The notes under the pieces are model-generated. The model saw only the letters and a program-made list of their open reading frames with translations, ran no database searches and was not told the origin of the DNA. The translations under genes and the position numbers were made by a program. This document shows, in pieces, positions 25,865 to 34,855 of a stretch of 64,000 nucleotides of DNA. Where the stretch lies: contig NZ_JACHFZ010000001.1 in the NCBI RefSeq assembly GCF_014202075.1, positions 682,001 to 746,000 of the forward strand, given 5' to 3'. The stretch's first letter is position 1. Each line of letters opens with the position of its first letter. The DNA comes from Brevundimonas basaltis (lineage in GTDB: Bacteria; Pseudomonadota; Alphaproteobacteria; Caulobacterales; Caulobacteraceae).

Positions 25865-26749
25865 ATGCCCCCCGCCCCCCTGATCACCCTGCTGGCCGGC
25901 CCGACCGCCTCGGGCAAGTCAGCGCTGGCGCTGGAGCTGGCGGCGCGCACCGGGGCCGTGATCGTCAACGCCGACAGCCAGCAGCTCTACGCCGACCTGC
26001 GTGTGCTGAGCGCCCGACCGTCGGCGGAGGACCAGGCGCGGGCGGCGCACCGGCTGTACGGCGTGGCCGATGCGGCGGAGGCTTGGTCGGTGGGGCGATG
26101 GAGCCGGGCGGCGATGGAGCTGCTGGCCGGACTGGACGGACGACCGGTGCTGTTCGTCGGCGGGACCGGTCTGTATTTCACGGCTCTGACCAAAGGGTTG
26201 GCGGATATTCCTGATATCCCGGTCGAGGCGCGCGATGGGGCGATGCAGGCTTTGGACATCGAGGGCGAGGAGGCGTTCCGGCGGCGTCTGGCGGAGATGG
26301 ACCCCGCGGCGGCGACGCGGATCGAGGCCGGCGACCGGCAGCGGCTGACCCGCGCCATGGCCGTGGCGGAACATACCGGCCGGGCGCTGAGCGACTGGAC
26401 GGCGGAGACCACGCCGCTGCTGCCCCCGGGGTCGTGGACCGGCCGGGTGGTCGAGCCGGAGCGGGCGGCGCTTTACGACAACTGCGACCGGCGCGTCAGC
26501 CAGATGGTCGAGGCCGGGGCCCTGGACGAGGTGCGGGCGCTGGTCGCGCGCGGGCTCGACCCCGCCCTGCCGGCGATGAAGGCCGTCGGGGTGCGCGAGT
26601 TTGCGGCCCATCTGGCCGGCGAGACGACGCTGGAGGCGGCCGTCGAGGCGACCCGGCAGGCGACCCGCCACTACGCCAAACGGCAACTGACCTGGTTCCG
26701 CAACCAGACGCCGCAGTGGCGGAGGGTGGGGCGCGGCGCGGCCCCTTGA
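25865..26749 (+). CDS. miaA: tRNA dimethylallyltransferase
   Basis: Adds the isopentenyl group to A37 of tRNAs reading UNN codons. The 294-residue protein has the P-loop [15 protein letters not shown], the conserved [30 protein letters not shown], and [14 protein letters not shown] and [15 protein letters not shown] towards the end. ATG at 25865 starts directly at the P-loop strand. In front of it, at 25830-25849, lies a short CCCTCCC...GGGAGGG palindrome like the one before thyA. It diverges from mrp, separated by 53 bp. Confidence 0.96.
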   Translation: MPPAPLITLLAGPTASGKSALALELAARTGAVIVNADSQQLYADLRVLSARPSAEDQARAAHRLYGVADAAEAWSVGRWSRAAMELLAGLDGRPVLFVGGTGLYFTALTKGLADIPDIPVEARDGAMQALDIEGEEAFRRRLAEMDPAAATRIEAGDRQRLTRAMAVAEHTGRALSDWTAETTPLLPPGSWTGRVVEPERAALYDNCDRRVSQMVEAGALDEVRALVARGLDPALPAMKAVGVREFAAHLAGETTLEAAVEATRQATRHYAKRQLTWFRNQTPQWRRVGRGAAP

Positions 26750-26797
26750 GCCCGGTCCGGATCGGCGGCAGTGTTTGCTGCGGGACAAGGGGCTGAC

Positions 26798-28300
26798 ATG
26801 CGGACTGCGCCGGACACCGATCTCGCCTTCCTGGAGGGCGGCGGAGAAATGGGCGCCCTGATGCGCGCGCATGACTGGTCGACCTCGCCGGTCGGCCCGC
26901 CCGCAACCTGGCCCCAGCCGCTGCGCACCACCGTCCGGCTGATGCTCAACACCGGCCATCCGATCTTCATCATCTGGGGTTCCGAGGGGGCCTGTTTCTA
27001 CAACGACGCCTTCCGGCCCTCGATCGGCGATGAACGTCATCCCGGAGCCCTCGGGCGACCGGCGATCGAGGTCTGGGAAGAGATCTGGCCGGACATCAGC
27101 CCGCAAATCGAGCAGGTGATGGCCGGGCGTGGCGCGACGTGGCACGAGAACCAGTTGCTGCCGATCACCCGAAACGGCGTGCTGGAGACCGTCTACTGGA
27201 CCTACAGCTACGGCCCGATCGACAATCCGGACGCGCCCGCCGGGGTCGGCGGGGTTCTGGTGATCTGCACCGAGACCACCCAGACGGTGCTGGCCGAACA
27301 GCGCCGGAGCGCAGAGGCGGCCCGACAACGGCGGCTGTTCGAACAGGCCCCGGGCTTCATCATCATCATGCATGGCCCGGACCACGTGGTGGAGTTCGTC
27401 AATGACTCGCACCGGGCGACGTTCAACAGCGAGAGCTGGGTCGGACAGACCATCCGTGACGCCTTTCCCAGCATCGAGGGCCAGGGGTTTTTCGAGGAGC
27501 TGGACGCGGTTTACAGGACCGGCGTGGTCTTCGAGGCGCGGGAGGCGGAGGTCCGGTATCGGCGCGGACCCGACGCGCCCGAGGAAACCCGCTACCTGAC
27601 CTTCACCTACGCGCCCCTGTTCAACGACGCCGGCGAAGTCTCCGGCATTTTCTGTCTCGGCTACGACGTCACCGAGGGGCGCCGGGCGCAACTGGCGGAA
27701 ATCCGCCAGCACCGCCATCTGCAGTTGCTGGTCGACGAGCTGAATCATCGGGTCAAGAACACCCTGGCCATCGTCCAGAGTCTCGCCCAGCAGTCCTTCC
27801 GCGGCGAGGCAGCCGCGGCGAGGCAGGCCTTCGAAGGTCGTCTGGTCGCCCTCGCCAACGCGCACAATGTGCTGACCGCCGAGGGTTGGGAGTCGGCCGA
27901 TCTGGGCGACATCGTGCGCGGCGCCTTGCATGCGCATGCGACGGCGGAAAGCCGCTTCCATCTGGAGGGGCCAGACGTGAGATTGCCGCCCCAGTCAGCG
28001 GTGGCGGTCGCCCTCGTGCTGCACGAGCTGACCACCAATGCGATGAAATACGGCGCGCTGACGCAGGACCAGGGTCGCGTCGAGGTCTCTTGGCGCGTGC
28101 GCCCGGACCCGGAGCCCTGCGTCGATCTGTGCTGGACCGAGAGCGGCGGCCCTCCCGTCTCGGCGCCGGATCACAACGGCTTCGGCAGTCGCATGATCGA
28201 GCGCGCCATGGCTGGAGAAGGCGGCAAGGCCCGCCTCGATTTCCGGCCCGAGGGCGTGGTCTGCGAAATCTCGGTGGGGCTACACGCCGACACCGCATGA
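26798..28300 (+). CDS. HWE-family sensor histidine kinase with PAS domain
   Basis: A 500-residue cytoplasmic sensor kinase with no membrane helix. The N-terminal 170 residues form a PAS/GAF-like region (LMLNTGHPIFIIWG...FYNDAFRPS...VYWTYSYGPI); a second PAS domain spans about 182-296. The kinase core follows: H317 in DELNHRVKNTLAIVQSLA is the phospho-acceptor, HELTTNAMKYGAL the N-box and WTESGGPPV the W-x-E signature that names the HWE family. In alphaproteobacteria these kinases often feed the general stress response or light sensing; no regulator gene is next to it, so the partner is unknown. ATG at 26798 has GGGG seven bases upstream. Confidence 0.9.
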   Translation: MRTAPDTDLAFLEGGGEMGALMRAHDWSTSPVGPPATWPQPLRTTVRLMLNTGHPIFIIWGSEGACFYNDAFRPSIGDERHPGALGRPAIEVWEEIWPDISPQIEQVMAGRGATWHENQLLPITRNGVLETVYWTYSYGPIDNPDAPAGVGGVLVICTETTQTVLAEQRRSAEAARQRRLFEQAPGFIIIMHGPDHVVEFVNDSHRATFNSESWVGQTIRDAFPSIEGQGFFEELDAVYRTGVVFEAREAEVRYRRGPDAPEETRYLTFTYAPLFNDAGEVSGIFCLGYDVTEGRRAQLAEIRQHRHLQLLVDELNHRVKNTLAIVQSLAQQSFRGEAAAARQAFEGRLVALANAHNVLTAEGWESADLGDIVRGALHAHATAESRFHLEGPDVRLPPQSAVAVALVLHELTTNAMKYGALTQDQGRVEVSWRVRPDPEPCVDLCWTESGGPPVSAPDHNGFGSRMIERAMAGEGGKARLDFRPEGVVCEISVGLHADTA

Positions 28301-28334
28301 GCCCGCTTGGAATGCCGCCCCGGAGCGCCTATAT

Positions 28335-28660
28335 TGGGGATGTCCGGGTTCGCCCGGACTATGGCGATAAACGCGCTTGTAATAAGCGGACCGGACCCGG
28401 GTGCGATTCCCGGCGGCTCCACCATTTCCTCCCGTGTATCGGCGGGCGGTGCGGGGCCGACTAGCATCGACGGACGTGTAAAGAAGACTGCTTTCGCCCG
28501 TCCTGGCCCACCGTATCGGGCCTTTATCTAACTGCGAACGATAACTTCGCTGGAGAAGTCCGCCTCGCCGCGTAATGCGGTTCGGTTGATTTCGAACACT
28601 TAAGTCCTGGGGGATCAGTTCCCCAGGCGGGGCCGCCTGGGGGCCTGCCAACAGAACCCC
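28335..28660 (+). ncRNA. ssrA: Permuted two-piece tmRNA
   Basis: The acceptor piece comes first: a hairpin GTCCGGG-TTC-GCCCGGAC (about 28341-28359), TATGGCGATAAACGCG, and the tRNA-like 3' end CGATTCCCGGCGGCTCCACCA, ending at 28424. The coding piece starts at GGGGCCGA (28453), whose first seven bases pair with the CGGCTCC of the acceptor arm, including the G3-U70 pair that specifies alanine. The tag frame, resume codon GCG at 28534 to TAA at 28573-28575, encodes ANDNFAGEVRLAA; with the charged alanine the tag is AANDNFAGEVRLAA. The tagged, stalled proteins are handed to ClpXP via SspB, whose gene is next. Outer ends are approximate. Confidence 0.95.
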
Positions 28661-28747
28661 TGGCACTTTCCCGACTCTTTACCGTCTCCGCGTCTTTCGC
28701 CCGCGCCGCTGCGCGTCTAAACCCTCGACTGCAACGCCGAGGACCCG

Positions 28748-29233
28748 ATGGCCGACGAGACCCCGCCAGTCGACGAGATGCACTACGAGCAGTTGGCGCA
28801 GGACGCCCTGCGCGGCGTCATCCGCTCGGCTCTGGAGCGCGCGGCCCTGCCCGAGGGCATTCCGGGGGCGCACCATTTCTACATCACATTCAAGACCAGG
28901 GCCCCGGGCGTCAGCGTGCCGCCGGACGTGATGGCAAAGTACCCGGACGAGATGACAGTGGTGCTGCAGCACCAGTACTGGGACCTGAAGGTCGAGCAGG
29001 ACCGGTTCTCGGTGATGCTGAAATTCGGCGGCATGCCGAAGGTGCTGTCGATGCCTTATACGGCGGTGACGCGCTTCTATGATCCGTCGGTGCAGTTCCT
29101 GCTGCAGTTCGAGATGCCGGCCGTGGTCGAGGAGATCGCCGACGAACCCGAGGCGGTGGCCGAAACGCCGCCGCCCGCCACCGGCGACGACGGCCCCAAG
29201 GTTGTCTCGCTGGACCAGTTCCGGAAGAAGTAG
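28748..29233 (+). CDS. sspB: ClpXP adaptor SspB (alpha type)
   Basis: Tethers ssrA-tagged proteins to the ClpXP protease. The 161-residue protein has the SspB fold: YITFKTRAPGVSVPPDVMAKYPDEM, VVLQHQYWDLKVEQDRFSVMLKFGGMP, PYTAVTRFYDPSVQFLLQFE. A disordered acidic linker follows at about 120-148 and the C-terminal KVVSLDQFRKK is the ClpX-binding (XB) peptide. It lies about 90 bp downstream of the tmRNA gene, so the tag and its adaptor are encoded side by side. Confidence 0.95.
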   Translation: MADETPPVDEMHYEQLAQDALRGVIRSALERAALPEGIPGAHHFYITFKTRAPGVSVPPDVMAKYPDEMTVVLQHQYWDLKVEQDRFSVMLKFGGMPKVLSMPYTAVTRFYDPSVQFLLQFEMPAVVEEIADEPEAVAETPPPATGDDGPKVVSLDQFRKK

Positions 29234-29294
29234 GCCCCTTTTCCACGGCGTCGCTTGCGTTAACCTGCCCCCCGCGATGAGTGAGGGGTCGCGC

Positions 29295-30050
29295 ATGGGT
29301 CGGGGATTTCTGCTGCTGATGCTGACGGCCGTGTTCGCGTTGGCCGGACCGGCCCGCGCGCAGGGATCAGCGGGCCGCTTTGACGGCTGGGCCACGGTGG
29401 TGATCTCGGCGGACTGGCGCGACGGCGGCAGGCAGCCGATCGAGGCCTTCGACAATGCGCGGCGCGACGTGACCGCCGGTCTGCTGGCCGCGGGTCTGCC
29501 GAGCGGCAGCATGATCGACTTCACCCTGAACCCCGCCGCGTCCCGCACGGCCAGCGCGGAAGTCGTCGCGCGCGCCGTCGGCGATCTGACCCGGCGGGCG
29601 CAGGGCGGCTGCCTGCTGTATTTCACCTCGCACGGGACGCCCGAAGGCATGGTGTTCGGCGACGACGGGCTGGTCACCCCGGCGTCACTGGGGCGGATGG
29701 TGCGCGAATGGTGCGGGGCGCGGCCGACAGTGGTGATCGTCTCGGCCTGCTATTCCGGCGTCTTCGTCAATGCGCTGGCGGCGCCGAACCGTATGGTTCT
29801 GACCGCGACGAGCCGGGAGCGGACGTCGTTCGGCTGCGGGGCGGGAGAAACGTACCCGTGGTTCGACGGCTGCGTCATCGAGAGCCTGCCGGCGGCGAGC
29901 GACTTTCTGGCGCTGGCGGCGGCGGCGCGCGCCTGCGTGGCGCGCAAGGAGCAGGCGGCGGGTATCGCCCTGCCCTCCGAGCCGCAGCTGTTCGTCGGGG
30001 CGGAGATGCAGCTGCGGCTGCCGACGCTCAGGTTCGAGCGCTCACCCTGA
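29295..30050 (+). CDS. Exported C13-type (legumain-like) cysteine peptidase
   Basis: A 251-residue caspase-like fold protein. After a signal peptide (GFLLLMLTAVFALAGPARAQG), the body has the catalytic His in LLYFTSHGTPEGMVFG (about 112) and the catalytic Cys in VVIVSACYSGVFV (about 151), the order and spacing of peptidase family C13. I chose ATG at 29295, with GAGGGG eight bases upstream, over ATG 29277 because it gives the standard signal peptide. Export to the periplasm puts it away from the ClpXP system encoded next door. The substrate is unknown. Confidence 0.82.
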   Translation: MGRGFLLLMLTAVFALAGPARAQGSAGRFDGWATVVISADWRDGGRQPIEAFDNARRDVTAGLLAAGLPSGSMIDFTLNPAASRTASAEVVARAVGDLTRRAQGGCLLYFTSHGTPEGMVFGDDGLVTPASLGRMVREWCGARPTVVIVSACYSGVFVNALAAPNRMVLTATSRERTSFGCGAGETYPWFDGCVIESLPAASDFLALAAAARACVARKEQAAGIALPSEPQLFVGAEMQLRLPTLRFERSP

Positions 30051-30054
30051 CCGA

Positions 30055-30408
30055 TCAGGGCTGCGGAAACACCCGGATGGTGATCCGTTCGCGCTCGCCC
30101 TCGTGGCGCTCGACCAGCAAGCGGGCGACCTGGGCGTCGTCGTGGAACAGATAGCCCTTGATGGCGTCGAGCAGAGCCTTGGCGAGGTTGTCGAGGTCGA
30201 TGTGCGGCGGGTCGCCGACGTGCTCCATGCGGATCTCGACGACGAAATCGCCCCAGGACGGGCGGGAGGCCCACTCCTTTCGCATGAACTCATAGACCAG
30301 CGGCTTGTAGTATTTGGCCTGGGTGGTCAGGCCGTCGATGGCGATCTCGACCCCCTCTCCATGGACGCGGGCGCGGACCTTGCCGATGCCGGTCCAGCCT
30401 GCGGTCAC
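30055..30408 (-). CDS. rusA: RusA-like Holliday junction endonuclease
   Basis: A 117-residue member of the RusA fold. The metal-binding core HIDLDNLAKALLDAIKGYLF, then HDDAQVARL, keeps the Asp residues used for junction cleavage in E. coli RusA. In most genomes RusA is carried by prophages; here it sits in core DNA with the start GTG at 30408 overlapping the stop of the preceding peptidyl-prolyl isomerase gene. Whether it is still active on chromosomal recombination intermediates is unknown. A longer GTG start at 30417 is possible. Confidence 0.8.
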   Translation of the reverse strand: MTAGWTGIGKVRARVHGEGVEIAIDGLTTQAKYYKPLVYEFMRKEWASRPSWGDFVVEIRMEHVGDPPHIDLDNLAKALLDAIKGYLFHDDAQVARLLVERHEGERERITIRVFPQP

Positions 30409-31007
30409 AGGCGGCACCGGGCCGGAACGTCGCTGATCAGGGTCGCCGAGCGGATCACCACCGGCGGCGTCAGTTGCTCTGCGGCGTCGGCGGGGGACAT
30501 CTGGATGCGGCGGGCGACGTCGAGGCCTTCGACCAGACGGCCGAAGGCGGCGAAGCCCTGGCCGTCGGGGTTGCGCCCCCCGCCGAAGTCGAGACTGGGC
30601 GTATCCTGGGTCACGATGAAGAAGCTGGAGGTGGCGGTGTCGGGACCGTCGCGGGCCATGGAGATGACCCCGGCGACGTGGCTGAGGCCGGTGTCGCGGG
30701 TGCGCTCCAGCGGGATCGGCGGGCGCAGGTCATCGTCCGAGCCGCGCGGGGTGGCGGCCTGGATGACGTCGATGGGGTTGGGATTGGCGTTGGTCTCGCG
30801 CACCACGGTGCGGAAGAAGGAGCCGCCCGCGTAGTCGCCGTCGGTGACGTAGCCGAGGAAGTTGCAGACGGTCAGGGGCGCGCGCTCCGGCTCCAGTTCC
30901 ACGACCATGCGGCCCGCGTCGGTGTCGAGGACCACGCGGGGCTGGTCGGCCGCCGAGGCGGCGCAGGCCGAAAGCGCCAGCGCCGCCGCCATCATCATCG
31001 TCCGCAT
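30405..31007 (-). CDS. Cyclophilin-type peptidyl-prolyl isomerase, exported
   Basis: Catalyses cis-trans isomerisation of X-Pro bonds. A signal peptide (MRTMMMAAALALSACAASA) precedes a 180-residue cyclophilin domain: RVVLDTDAGRMVVELEPERAP, CNFLGYVTDGDYAGGSFFRTV, the GVISMARDGPDTATSSFFI block with the core F/Q pocket, and GFAAFGRLVEGLDVAR. The pocket motif S-S-F-F-I replaces the usual S-Q-F-F-I. Its predicted location is periplasmic, and the A-C in the signal could also make it a lipoprotein. The stop overlaps the next gene (rusA) by four bases. Confidence 0.92.
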   Translation of the reverse strand: MRTMMMAAALALSACAASAADQPRVVLDTDAGRMVVELEPERAPLTVCNFLGYVTDGDYAGGSFFRTVVRETNANPNPIDVIQAATPRGSDDDLRPPIPLERTRDTGLSHVAGVISMARDGPDTATSSFFIVTQDTPSLDFGGGRNPDGQGFAAFGRLVEGLDVARRIQMSPADAAEQLTPPVVIRSATLISDVPARCRL

Positions 31008-31088
31008 CGCCGCTCCTCCGCCTTGTCCCCTCGCCCGCCCGTGCTACACCGCCGCGCATCCTCCCGCCACGCCTGAAGAGCCGCCGAC

Positions 31089-32480
31089 ATGAGCAACGTC
31101 CGCACCGAAACCGACACCTTCGGCCCGATCGAGGTCGCCGCCGATCGTTACTGGGGCGCGCAGGCGCAGCGGTCGCTGGGCAATTTCAAGATCGGCTGGG
31201 AGACGCAGCCGCTGCCGATCGTGCGGGCGCTGGGCGTCGTCAAGCGCGCGGCGGCCGAAACCAATATGGCGCTGGGCAAGCTGGACCCGGCGATCGGCAA
31301 GGCCATCGTCGACGCCGCCAATGAGGTGATCGAAGGGAAGCTGAACGACCATTTCCCGCTGGTGGTCTGGCAGACCGGCTCGGGCACCCAGTCGAACATG
31401 AACGCCAATGAGGTGATCTCGAACCGTGCGATCGAGATGCTGGGTGGCGAGATGGGCTCGAAAAAGCCGGTCCATCCCAACGACCACGTCAACATGAGCC
31501 AGTCGTCCAACGACACCTTCCCCACGGCCATGCACGTCGCCTGCGCCGAACAGGTAGTCAACGACCTGATCCCGACGCTGAAGCATCTGCACGCGGCGCT
31601 GGACGCCAAGGCGAAGGCCTGGGCCCACATCATCAAGATCGGCCGGACGCATACCCAGGACGCCACCCCGCTGACGCTGGGTCAGGAGTTCGGCGGCTAT
31701 GCCCAGCAGGTCGCCAACGGCATCGAGCGGATCGAACAGACCCTTCCGAAACTGATGGAACTGGCCCAGGGCGGAACGGCGGTCGGCACCGGGCTGAACG
31801 CCCCGGTCGGCTTCGCCGAACAGGTGGCCGAGCGGATCGCCGCCATCACCGGCCTGCCCTTCACGACGGCGCCGAACAAGTTCGAGGCCCTGGCCGCCCA
31901 TGACGCCATGGTATTCAGCCACGGAGCCATCAACACCGTCGCCGCCTCGCTGTTCAAGATCGCCAACGACATCCGCTTCCTCGGATCGGGCCCGCGTTCG
32001 GGTCTGGGCGAACTGGCCCTGCCCGAGAACGAGCCGGGCTCGTCGATCATGCCGGGCAAGGTCAATCCGACCCAGTCCGAAGCCCTGACCCAGGTCTGCG
32101 TGCAGGTGTTCGGCAACCATGCCGCCGTGACCTTCGCCGGCTCGCAGGGGCATTTCGAGCTGAACGTGTTCAACCCGGTGATGGCCTACAACTTCCTGCA
32201 GTCAGTGCGGTTGATGGCCGATGCGGCGGTGTCGTTCACCGACAACTGCGTGGTCGGCATCGAGCCGCGCGAGGACAACATCAAGCGCGGCCTCGACAAT
32301 TCGCTGATGCTGGTCACGGCCCTGAACGGCAAGCTGGGTTATGACGCCTGCGCCAAGATCGCCAAGACGGCGCACAGGAACGGCACCACCCTGCGCGAGG
32401 AAGCCGTCGGCGGCGGTTATCTGACGAACGAGGAGTTCGACGAGTGGGTGCGGCCGGAGAAGATGATCTCGCCCGGGTGA
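31089..32480 (+). CDS. fumC: Fumarate hydratase class II
   Basis: Tricarboxylic acid cycle enzyme converting fumarate to malate without an Fe-S cluster. The 463-residue protein has the full family signature: [79 protein letters not shown] and the superfamily loop [16 protein letters not shown]. Its stop is only 4 bp from the convergent methyltransferase gene end, so no terminator fits between. The promoter lies in the 81-bp spacer shared with the divergent isomerase gene. Confidence 0.97.
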   Translation: MSNVRTETDTFGPIEVAADRYWGAQAQRSLGNFKIGWETQPLPIVRALGVVKRAAAETNMALGKLDPAIGKAIVDAANEVIEGKLNDHFPLVVWQTGSGTQSNMNANEVISNRAIEMLGGEMGSKKPVHPNDHVNMSQSSNDTFPTAMHVACAEQVVNDLIPTLKHLHAALDAKAKAWAHIIKIGRTHTQDATPLTLGQEFGGYAQQVANGIERIEQTLPKLMELAQGGTAVGTGLNAPVGFAEQVAERIAAITGLPFTTAPNKFEALAAHDAMVFSHGAINTVAASLFKIANDIRFLGSGPRSGLGELALPENEPGSSIMPGKVNPTQSEALTQVCVQVFGNHAAVTFAGSQGHFELNVFNPVMAYNFLQSVRLMADAAVSFTDNCVVGIEPREDNIKRGLDNSLMLVTALNGKLGYDACAKIAKTAHRNGTTLREEAVGGGYLTNEEFDEWVRPEKMISPG

Positions 32481-32484
32481 CCCG

Positions 32485-33249
32485 TCAGCTCCGCGTCAAC
32501 ACCATCAGGTCCGCATCGATATACAGGGGCGCGGGTGTGGTCTCCGCCGCCGCATGGGCTTCCAGAGCGGCTTGTCCCGCCAGGATTTCAGCTTCCTGCA
32601 TATGCTCGAAGGTCGAGATGGGTCGCAGTTTCAACCGCGCCGCGGTCTCTGCCCAGCTGTCGGCGATCAGCTCGCGATGGCGCTCCAGCGCGACCGGTTT
32701 CAGCCCGACCGGCCGGAACGCCGCCTCCACCTGATCCGTCGTCGGGAACATGGCCCGTTCGATTGCGCCTGCGCGTGGAAAGAAGCGGTGCCAGTCGATC
32801 ACCGGCATGCGGTCGCTGAACACGCTGCGGACCAACAGACGTCCGTCGGGCTGCAGCGCCCGCGCGATTTCTCGTGCCGCCGCCGCCTGATCGCGTACGT
32901 GATGCCAGGACAGCATCATCAACACCAGGTCGATCGACCCGTCCTCCAGGGGGATCGCCTCGGCCGACCCGGGGAGGTAGCGCACGCGCGCATGGGGATT
33001 CTCGCGCTCGGCGGTCGCACGCATTCGGTCTGACGGTTCAACGCCGATCGCTTCTCCGAAGGCGTCAGCGAGCGGCGGGGTGAACCGGCCAGCGCCGCAG
33101 CCCAGGTCCAGCACACGTAGGGGGCGCCGTTCGGGCGCATGGGCCTCGAACGCCGCAATCCACAGCGCCCGGGCGGCCCCGTGCAGGGGCCGCCCCTTCG
33201 CATAGTTGCGATGTTGGTTGTCGTCGTAGTCGATGTGTCTGAGCGCCAT
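32485..33249 (-). CDS. Class I SAM-dependent methyltransferase
   Basis: A 254-residue methyltransferase. Motif I, LRVLDLGCGAGRFTPPLADA, binds S-adenosylmethionine; GVEPSDRM and LPGSAEAIPLEDGSIDLVLMML follow, with LSWHHVRD in the motif IV region. The C-terminal half has a distinctive set (VIDWHRFFPRAGAIERAMFP, RHRELIADSWAETA) seen in methyltransferases with unknown small-molecule substrates. Nothing next to it indicates the substrate. Confidence 0.85.
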   Translation of the reverse strand: MALRHIDYDDNQHRNYAKGRPLHGAARALWIAAFEAHAPERRPLRVLDLGCGAGRFTPPLADAFGEAIGVEPSDRMRATAERENPHARVRYLPGSAEAIPLEDGSIDLVLMMLSWHHVRDQAAAAREIARALQPDGRLLVRSVFSDRMPVIDWHRFFPRAGAIERAMFPTTDQVEAAFRPVGLKPVALERHRELIADSWAETAARLKLRPISTFEHMQEAEILAGQAALEAHAAAETTPAPLYIDADLMVLTRS

Positions 33250-33329
33250 GGCCCAGTCTATCCCACCAAGCGAACGAGAAAAGCCTCGCTGTTAGCGGGA
33301 CCTCGCCATGGCATCACACCCCGCCGCGG

Positions 33330-33563
33330 TCAGGACTTCTCGGTCCACCGCGCCTTGGCTTCGTCCTTGGTGACGTTGAGGTGGACGTGGGCGTCGACAT
33401 GGTCGACCCAGCTGACCGGGATCAGGTGGTGTTTGAAGCCCGAGCCGAGGTCCAGCTTGGCCAGTTCGATCTGGTCGCCGTGAACGTGATCGACGCGGCC
33501 GACGTGTTCGCCGTCCGATCCGACAACTTCGAGGCTTTCGCGGAGCAGCGAGAGGTCTACCAT
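33330..33563 (-). CDS. DUF2171 (PRC-barrel-like) protein
   Basis: A 77-residue protein. The pattern VDLSLLRESLEVVGSDGEHV, GRVDHVHGDQIELAKLD, then HHLIPVSWVDHVDAHVHLN is typical of DUF2171, a small beta-barrel fold related to PRC-barrels, used as a binding module of unknown purpose. ATG at 33563 has a good CAGGAGTG ribosome site. It diverges from the DUF4169 gene across a 75-bp spacer holding a perfect 16-bp palindrome, CCGGCCGCGCGGCCGG (33605-33620). Confidence 0.85.
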   Translation of the reverse strand: MVDLSLLRESLEVVGSDGEHVGRVDHVHGDQIELAKLDLGSGFKHHLIPVSWVDHVDAHVHLNVTKDEAKARWTEKS

Positions 33564-33638
33564 GGGGGCACTCCTGACGGGTTGAGATGAGTCAGGACAA
33601 CCCGCCGGCCGCGCGGCCGGTTGCATAACGGAGGCGTC

Positions 33639-33815
33639 ATGGGCGAGGTCGTGAACCTGAACCGGGCGCGCAAGGACCGGGCCAGGGCCGAGGCGAAGGC
33701 CGCCGCGTCCGCCAATCGCGCCGCGCATGGCCGCTCGAAGGCGGAGCGAACGACGGCGGAGAAGGAGCAGGCTCGCGCCGACCGGCTCCTCGACGGCTCG
33801 AAACTGGAGGAGTGA
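33639..33815 (+). CDS. DUF4169 small charged protein
   Basis: A 58-residue protein, almost all Ala, Arg, Glu and Lys, starting GEVVNLNRARKDRARAEAKA. That opening motif and the helical charged body fit DUF4169, which occurs in alphaproteobacteria, often near a ribbon-helix-helix gene. Its role is unknown; nucleic acid or ribosome binding is possible from its charge. ATG at 33639 has GGAGG six bases upstream, which decides this start over the upstream ATG at 33621. Confidence 0.75.
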   Translation: MGEVVNLNRARKDRARAEAKAAASANRAAHGRSKAERTTAEKEQARADRLLDGSKLEE

Positions 33816-33824
33816 GACGGTCCG

Positions 33825-34766
33825 TCAGACGGCCGAGACCTTGGGCGCGCGGATCAGCAGCACCTGTCCGGCGAGGACGAGAGCGAGGCCCGCCAGCGCC
33901 AGCCAGCCGAAGCGGGCGTTCTCGAACATCACCGAGACCAGCATGGCGATCGGCGGGGTCAGGGCCGAGATGTAGCTGGCCAAGGCGTAGCCACGCGCAC
34001 GCGCGATGCTGAAATAGACCACGAAGGCGATCACCGAACCAAACACCGCCAGATAGAGCAGCGAGCCGACGTAGGTGAAGGTCGGATCGATCGACCATTC
34101 GACGCCGGTGGCGAGGCCGAACAGGGCGAGGAAGCCTGTCCCGTAGGCCATGGCCCAGGCCGTCGAGGGGATCACCGCCGAGCCCGCCACCTGGCCCCTC
34201 CAGGCGAAGAAATTGCCGAACGCCGCCGCCACCACGGCCGTGATCGCGAACCCGACGCCGATCGCGCTGGCCTCATCGAGCCCGGAGCCCAGCACTTCCG
34301 AGCCGGACAATACCGCCACGCCTACAACGCCGAGAGCCGCTCCGCCCCATGAGAGCCACGCGGCCCGCTGACCGGCGGCGATGCGGAACAGAATCAGGTT
34401 GAGCAGGGCGAGCGAGGCGAAGATCACCGCCACCACCGCCGAAGCGATCCGGCCCTCGGCGGCGTAGGTGAAGCTGTAGCTGATCGAGAAGGCGAAGATC
34501 CCCTGCCCCGCAGCCGCCAGATGCTGGGTCAGCGTCAGCCTCAGCGAGCGGCGCGTCAGCAGGCAGCCGGCGAACAGCAGGACGGCGGCGAGGCCGAAGC
34601 GCCAGACGATCGAGGCCAGGGGCGCGACCTGGCCCAGCTGGAGCGTGATGGCGTACCAGGTCGTGCCCCAGATGATGGCGCACACGGCCACGCCGGCGAT
34701 CGCCCACAGGGTCGCGCGGGACAGTCCGGAGGGCGGCGAAGCAAGAGACTCGGAAGGTGCGGTCAT
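33825..34766 (-). CDS. EamA/DMT family transporter
   Basis: A 313-residue inner-membrane exporter with ten predicted helices formed by two EamA repeats: residues about 17-150 (IIWGTTWYAITLQLG, FGLAAVLLFAGC, AAEGRIASAVVAVIFASLA) and about 170-300 (FGNFFAWRGQ, YLAVFGSVIAFVVYFSI, ASYISALTPPIAMLVSVM). Members export metabolites such as amino acids or purines. The ATG at 34766 lies three codons after a less likely TTG. The substrate cannot be inferred from neighbours. Confidence 0.9.
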   Translation of the reverse strand: MTAPSESLASPPSGLSRATLWAIAGVAVCAIIWGTTWYAITLQLGQVAPLASIVWRFGLAAVLLFAGCLLTRRSLRLTLTQHLAAAGQGIFAFSISYSFTYAAEGRIASAVVAVIFASLALLNLILFRIAAGQRAAWLSWGGAALGVVGVAVLSGSEVLGSGLDEASAIGVGFAITAVVAAAFGNFFAWRGQVAGSAVIPSTAWAMAYGTGFLALFGLATGVEWSIDPTFTYVGSLLYLAVFGSVIAFVVYFSIARARGYALASYISALTPPIAMLVSVMFENARFGWLALAGLALVLAGQVLLIRAPKVSAV

Positions 34767-34855
34767 GTTCGCCAAGTGGAGGAGCTGGAGACCCGGCGCA
34801 AGCCGAGGATCCGCATCCCGTCACAAGTCGGTCTTATGGCGTCCGAAAGGCGCGG

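Noticed and set aside
25919-27961. 680-codon open frame opposite miaA and the HWE kinase
   Set aside because: It overlaps two real genes over its full length and reads as low-complexity antisense.
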